64,000 nucleotides of DNA. It comes from Qipengyuania proteolytica (GTDB lineage Bacteria > Pseudomonadota > Alphaproteobacteria > Sphingomonadales > Sphingomonadaceae). The notes under the pieces were generated by a model, which had not been told where the DNA came from, did not search any database, and worked only from the letters and a program-made list of their open reading frames with translations. The stretch's first letter is position 1. Each line of letters begins with the position of its first letter. Made by a program: the position numbers and the translations under genes. This document shows positions 59,804-64,000 of the stretch, piece by piece. The stretch covers positions 1,302,001 through 1,366,000 of the forward strand of contig NZ_JAIGNN010000001.1 in the NCBI RefSeq assembly GCF_019711565.1. The letters run 5' to 3'.

Positions 59804-62029
59804 ATGACCCATCGTATCTTCAGCCGCCGCCTCCTGGGGACGAGCCTCGCCGCGCTCGCCGCAGCGGCCTCGCAGCCCGCTTTCGCACAGGACGCCGACA
59901 CCACCGGCGCCGAACAGCAGGACGACGGCCAGCTCAACACCATCGTCGTCACCGCCAACCGCCGCGAGGAAAACCTCCAGGACGTGCCGGTTTCGGCCGC
60001 GACTCTCGACGCGAGCACCGTAAAGACGATTTTCGATGCCGGTGCGGAAATCACGGCGCTGGCCGCCCGCGTCCCCGGCCTGTTCGTCGAAAGCTCGAAC
60101 GGCCGCGCCGCCCCGCGGTTCTACATCCGCGGCCTCGGCAACACCGATTTCGACCTAGCCGCCTCGCAGCCGGTTTCGGTGGTGATGGACGACGTGGTCA
60201 TGGAAAACGTCACGCTGAAGTCCTTCCCGATCTTCGACATCGAGCGCATCGAAGTGCTGCGCGGTCCGCAGGGCACGCTGTTCGGCCGCAACACCCCGGC
60301 CGGGATCGTCAAGATCGACACCGTGAAGCCGGGCGATGCCTTCGAAGCGCAGGGCTCGTTCAGCTATGGCAGCTTCGATTCCATCTCGCTCGATGCGGGC
60401 GTCACCGTTCCGATCGCGCCGGGCAAGGCCTCGGTCCGCCTCTCGGGTCTGTGGCAGAGCCGCAGCAACTGGGTCGACAACGGCTTTACTGGTGAGGAAG
60501 ACGCCTATGGCGCCTATGACGAGTTCGCCGGCCGCATCCAGCTGTCGCTGACCCCGACCGATCGCCTCAGCATCCTCGGTTCGTACCAGCTGCGCGATCT
60601 CGAAGGCACTTCGACCCTGTTCCGTGCCAATATCCTCGGCCCGGGCAACAATGACCTCAACGGCAATTACGACCGCGACACCGTGTTCTACGATGCGGGC
60701 GCCGGCAACCAGGCGCAGTACGAAGCCGACATCGCGACGATCAAGGTCGAATACGACGCCGATTTCGCGACCGTCACCAGCATCACCGCATGGGCCAACA
60801 GCGAAGGCTCGAGCCGCGGCGACATCGACGGTGGCTTCGGCGCCAGCTTCCTTCCGGTCATGGGTCCGGGCTTCATCCCGTTCCCTTCGGATACGCAGGA
60901 CTCGATCGAACTCGACCAGTTCACCCATGAAGTCCGCCTCGCGTCCAACCCCGGCGGGACGCTCGACTGGCAGGTCGGCATGTACGTGTTCGAGAGCGAC
61001 TTCAACGTGACCACGGTCGGCTTCGATTTCCCGCCGCCCGTCACCGTGCGCCACACCAACGACAGCTGGGCCGCTTTCGGCCAGCTGTCGGCCCAGGTCA
61101 CCGACGTCCTCAAGCTGACCGGCGGCCTGCGCTGGACCGATGACGAGAAGCAGTTCATCGTCGTTTCCGGTTCGGCCCCGCAGTATCGCGAAGTTGGCGA
61201 CGAGCGCCTCAGCTGGGATCTCGCCGCCTTCCTCGATGTGAGCGACGACGCCAGCGTGTTCGCCCGGGTCGCCAGCGGCTTCCGCGCTCCGACCATCCAG
61301 GGCCGCGACGTGGCCTTCTTCGCTCCGCCGTCGATTGCGACGTCGGAAAAGATCATGAGCTACGAAGTCGGCTTCAAGTCGGAGCTGGCCGATCGCCGCG
61401 TGCGCCTCAACGGTGCGGTCTATTACTACACGATCGAGGACCCGCAGTTCTCGGCCGTCGGTGGCGGCGGCAACCTCGTGCAGCTGGTCAATGCGGAAAA
61501 GGGCCGCGGCTTCGGCTTCGAGCTCGACAGCGCGTTCCAGATCACGCCCGACTTCCTTGTGACCGCCGGCCTCAGCTGGAACGACACGAAGATCCAGGAC
61601 GAAAACCTCGCGGTCGGAATCTGCGCGCAGTGCACCGTCACCGATCCGACCGTCGTGCTGTCGGGCAACACCCGCGCGCTGGTGGACGGCAACCCGTTCC
61701 CCAATGCGCCGGAATGGATCGCCGACGTGACCGCGCGCTATGCCTTCCCGGTCAGCGACAACGGCGAGATCTTCGTCTTCACCGACTGGGCCTATCAGGG
61801 CGCGACGAACTTCTTCCTCTACGAGAGCGAGGAGTTCAACGCCAACGGCCAGATCGAAGGCGGCCTGCGTATCGGTTACGCCCGCAACGACGGTCGCTAC
61901 GAGATCGCGGCCTTCGTGCGCAACATCACCGATGCCGACAATGTGAAGGGCGGCATCGACTTCAACAACAACACCGCCTTCGTGAACGATCCGCGGGTGT
62001 TCGGCATCTCGGCCCGCTTCAGCTACTGA
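59804..62029 (+). CDS. TonB-dependent receptor (outer membrane), 741 residues
   Basis: Outer-membrane transporter with signal peptide (about 1-28, ending PAFA), TonB-box-like TIVVTANRREENLQDVPVS, plug motifs FYIRGLGNTDFDLA and RIEVLRGPQGTLFGRNTPAG, and a barrel ending ISARFSY with terminal aromatic. The REENLQDVP..V plus RGPQGTLFGRN type is the large sphingomonad group for aromatic, plant-derived or siderophore-like ligands; the ligand is unknown. AGGA lies eight bases before the ATG. It is divergent from purS and shares a hairpin terminator with the M16 gene. Confidence 0.95.
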   Translation: MTHRIFSRRLLGTSLAALAAAASQPAFAQDADTTGAEQQDDGQLNTIVVTANRREENLQDVPVSAATLDASTVKTIFDAGAEITALAARVPGLFVESSNGRAAPRFYIRGLGNTDFDLAASQPVSVVMDDVVMENVTLKSFPIFDIERIEVLRGPQGTLFGRNTPAGIVKIDTVKPGDAFEAQGSFSYGSFDSISLDAGVTVPIAPGKASVRLSGLWQSRSNWVDNGFTGEEDAYGAYDEFAGRIQLSLTPTDRLSILGSYQLRDLEGTSTLFRANILGPGNNDLNGNYDRDTVFYDAGAGNQAQYEADIATIKVEYDADFATVTSITAWANSEGSSRGDIDGGFGASFLPVMGPGFIPFPSDTQDSIELDQFTHEVRLASNPGGTLDWQVGMYVFESDFNVTTVGFDFPPPVTVRHTNDSWAAFGQLSAQVTDVLKLTGGLRWTDDEKQFIVVSGSAPQYREVGDERLSWDLAAFLDVSDDASVFARVASGFRAPTIQGRDVAFFAPPSIATSEKIMSYEVGFKSELADRRVRLNGAVYYYTIEDPQFSAVGGGGNLVQLVNAEKGRGFGFELDSAFQITPDFLVTAGLSWNDTKIQDENLAVGICAQCTVTDPTVVLSGNTRALVDGNPFPNAPEWIADVTARYAFPVSDNGEIFVFTDWAYQGATNFFLYESEEFNANGQIEGGLRIGYARNDGRYEIAAFVRNITDADNVKGGIDFNNNTAFVNDPRVFGISARFSY

Positions 62030-62049
62030 TAGCGCCTTGTCGGAGTTCG

Positions 62050-62082
62050 GGGGGCTGGACCGTACGGTCCGGCCCCCTTTTA
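62050..62082. terminator. Bidirectional hairpin between the TonB receptor and M16 genes
   Basis: A 12-13-bp stem with one T-G pair, built on the palindrome GGACCGTACGGTCC (62057-62070) with flanking G5/C5 arms, followed by TTTTA. The M16 stop codon lies one base beyond. Confidence 0.85.
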
Positions 62083-64000
62083 CTATCGGTCTTCCGGCAC
62101 CACGCGGAACTCGACTGCCTGAGCGGGATCGAGATAGGCCTGCGCCGTTTCCAGCAGCTGCTCCGGCGTAATCGCGAGGTAGCGGTCCTTGGCTGTGAGG
62201 AACCGTTCGATGTCGTCCGGGCGGCTTTGCGCGCGGTCGACATAGCTCAGCCAGCCGGCATTGCTCTTGAGGCGGTTGTCGAAGCTTTCCAGCACGGGCT
62301 GGCGCGCGCGCTGGAGGAGGTCGGCATCGATCGGTTCGCTGCGCAGCTTCGCCAGCACGCCCAGCAGCGCCTCGCGCGTCGCCGCGATATCGCCGGCATC
62401 AACCTGCGCGCCCATCGCGAAGGTGCCGTAATTGTCCCACACGTCGCTCTGCGAGGCACCGACTTCGACGCCGTAGGTCTTGCCGAGTTCCTCGCGCAGC
62501 GTGTCGGTCAGCATCAGCCGCGCGACCCGCGCCAGCAGGCTGAGCCTGGATGACCGCTCCCAGTCGCTGTCATCGGCGGTCGGCCAGACGAAGCGGAGCA
62601 GCGCCTGGTCCTTCTCACCGGCGTGGGTGATGGTGTGGACCGTGCGGTTCGCGGTGAAGGTTCGCGCGCGCTCGCCCTGGTCGTAGGGACGGAATTCTGC
62701 CTCGCGCCGGGGCAGCGCGCCGAAAGTCCGCGCGACAACGTCGATCACCTCCGCTTTGTCGAAATCGCCGACGATCCCGATCTCCAGCGCACCATTGACC
62801 AGCCGGTCGCTGATCGTGGTGCGCAGAAGTTCGAAATCGAGCGCCTGGTACGCCTCGAGCGGCTGGCGAGAGAAACGCGGGTCGTTGTCCGAAACGATTG
62901 CACCCGAGGCTTCGGCATAGGCCGAGGAGGGCGTCTTGCCGAGCCGGGCGAAGAAGGCGGGCAGGCCCTGCCGCCAGGTGCCCAGGCCCTCGGCGCGATA
63001 GCCCGGATCGACGAGGAAGGCGGCCAGCAGTTGCAGCTGCAATTCGAGGTCGCGCTCGGTGGTCGTTGCGGTGCCGCTGAAGCTGTCCGCGCCCTTCGCG
63101 ATCTGCGCGCCGACCGTGCGCCCGGCGAGGATGGTCTGCAGCTCGTCGAGACTGTGCCTGCCGAGACCCCCGGCTGCGATCAGGCCGGTCAATTCGGTGC
63201 CGAGCGGGTTCTCCCGTGTGTCGAGGAGCCCGCCACCGTCCACGGTCAGTTCGAGCCGGATCCGGTCGTCTTCCAGATCGGTCGGCTTGAGGTTCAGCAT
63301 CACCCCGTTGGCGAAGCGCAAGGTCTGGATGCCGAGTGCTTCGGTGGTGGTGTCCGCGACCACCGTTCCGGGGGTGCCGAAGTCGGTGTAGGCGAATTGC
63401 GTGACGCCGGCATCCTTGCTGGGGTCGGGCGTGCGTGCGAACGCCGTTGTGACCGCACTGCGCAAGGCGGCCTCGCCGCCCTCCGGCGCGTTCTTGCCGG
63501 TGAAGCGGACAATCGGGCGGTCGAGCATGGGCCAGTCTTCACGCAGGGCCGCCAGCACCGCCTCCGGCGTAATCGAGGGGATCAGGGCGCGGAAACGGGC
63601 CAACTGGTCATCGGCCGCGTCGGGCACGGCCTCTCCCTGTGCGAGCGCAAGCGCCGCTCCCGTCCATGCCGCATTGCCCCGCGTCGCTTCCTGTGCAGCG
63701 GCGGTTTCGAGCGCGTTCAGCTGGTTTGCCACCTGCTCCGCCACCTCTGCCTCGCTGACACCGAAGGCCATCGCCCGACGGTATTCGTCGAGCGCCGCGT
63801 CGAGGCCGCGCTTCCAGCCACCGTCTTCGGTAACGATCGTCAGTTCGGTGGTGCGGGCGATGTCGAGCAGGCTGCCGAACGACAGCCGCGCCGCGCGGAA
63901 AGGTGGGTCTTCGCTGCGCGCCAGCCGTTGCAGGCGGCGATCGACGATCCGGTCGCCCAGCGCGCGCAGCATGGCGCGGGCGCGCTTGTCCGTGCTGTCC
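62083..64000 (-). CDS. M16-family (insulinase-type) metallopeptidase, 3' part
   Basis: The C-terminal 639 residues of a large M16 peptidase; the frame is open to the window edge, so the 5' end with the HxxEH zinc motif is outside. Visible are a linker domain, the second M16 half (TLRFANGVMLNLKPTDL, GLGRHSLDELQTILAG) and a typical C-terminal LTDTLREELGKTYGVEVGAS with the Arg-Tyr substrate-clamp region. Such two-repeat zinc peptidases of alphaproteobacteria are usually exported. An internal ATG at 63972 should not be taken as the start. Confidence 0.9.
   Translation of the reverse strand, partial: DSTDKRARAMLRALGDRIVDRRLQRLARSEDPPFRAARLSFGSLLDIARTTELTIVTEDGGWKRGLDAALDEYRRAMAFGVSEAEVAEQVANQLNALETAAAQEATRGNAAWTGAALALAQGEAVPDAADDQLARFRALIPSITPEAVLAALREDWPMLDRPIVRFTGKNAPEGGEAALRSAVTTAFARTPDPSKDAGVTQFAYTDFGTPGTVVADTTTEALGIQTLRFANGVMLNLKPTDLEDDRIRLELTVDGGGLLDTRENPLGTELTGLIAAGGLGRHSLDELQTILAGRTVGAQIAKGADSFSGTATTTERDLELQLQLLAAFLVDPGYRAEGLGTWRQGLPAFFARLGKTPSSAYAEASGAIVSDNDPRFSRQPLEAYQALDFELLRTTISDRLVNGALEIGIVGDFDKAEVIDVVARTFGALPRREAEFRPYDQGERARTFTANRTVHTITHAGEKDQALLRFVWPTADDSDWERSSRLSLLARVARLMLTDTLREELGKTYGVEVGASQSDVWDNYGTFAMGAQVDAGDIAATREALLGVLAKLRSEPIDADLLQRARQPVLESFDNRLKSNAGWLSYVDRAQSRPDDIERFLTAKDRYLAITPEQLLETAQAYLDPAQAVEFRVVPEDR

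Overview
The window looks like a stable chromosomal segment of a high-GC alphaproteobacterium, most likely Sphingomonadales and probably Erythrobacteraceae. I infer this from gene content: a GANTC-type CcrM methyltransferase, CpaF, two TonB-dependent receptors, a DUF1285-NUDIX-cca cluster, an aa3-oxidase subunit IV gene beside pnt, an entericidin lipoprotein and an ABA4-like protein. I see no phage, transposon, integron, CRISPR array, rRNA or tRNA. Genes are tightly packed, with many 1-8 bp overlaps that suggest translational coupling. Strong hairpin terminators mark only some of the gene ends.

Layout. 0-17.9 kb is housekeeping: dprA, topA with a small coupled Myb-like protein, the leftward lepB-rnc-era-MgtC/DUF4010 operon, pgi, an atypical NRAMP-fold transporter, TspO, a winged-helix/TPR regulator, a tautomerase, a CDP-alcohol phosphatidyltransferase, a DEAD-box helicase and glutathione reductase. 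18-23 kb holds a large secreted RTX zinc metalloprotease with a small exported protein next to it, an FAD oxidoreductase, a second TspO and an exported protein. 23.4-29.2 kb holds cca-NUDIX-DUF1285, a GNAT acetyltransferase, a soluble sugar dehydrogenase whose start codon overlaps that of divergent rnhB, and an SDR.

29.2-34.6 kb holds a sulfotransferase-like gene divergent from ccrM. Their shared intergenic region has seven GANTC sites in 152 bp. A TonB receptor preceded by an inverted repeat follows. 34.7-45.7 kb holds folP, an SDR and a response regulator with an NtrC-type AAA+ domain whose GAFTGA loop reads GAFAGA. Divergent from it is a long rightward run: coxIV-like peptide, pntAA-pntAB-pntB, an anchored small protein, then a coupled exported trio (beta-helix protein, diheme cytochrome c, membrane-anchored alpha/beta hydrolase) and a racemase-like protein.

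45.8-64 kb holds a secreted subtilase, dgt, an NAD(P)-binding protein, an ABA4-like membrane protein, an acyl-CoA ligase, a DUF938 protein, an entericidin-like lipopeptide, an orphan cpaF, glmS-GFA, a GGDEF-EAL protein, purS-purQ, a second TonB receptor and the 3' part of an M16 peptidase gene that runs off the window.

The best leads are the methylation-site cluster in front of ccrM, the exported beta-helix/diheme cytochrome/hydrolase cassette behind the transhydrogenase genes, the altered sigma-54-activator loop, the NRAMP-like transporter without the classic metal motifs, and the metalloprotease with its neighbouring small exported protein. All functional statements come from reading motifs and context; no database search was possible.
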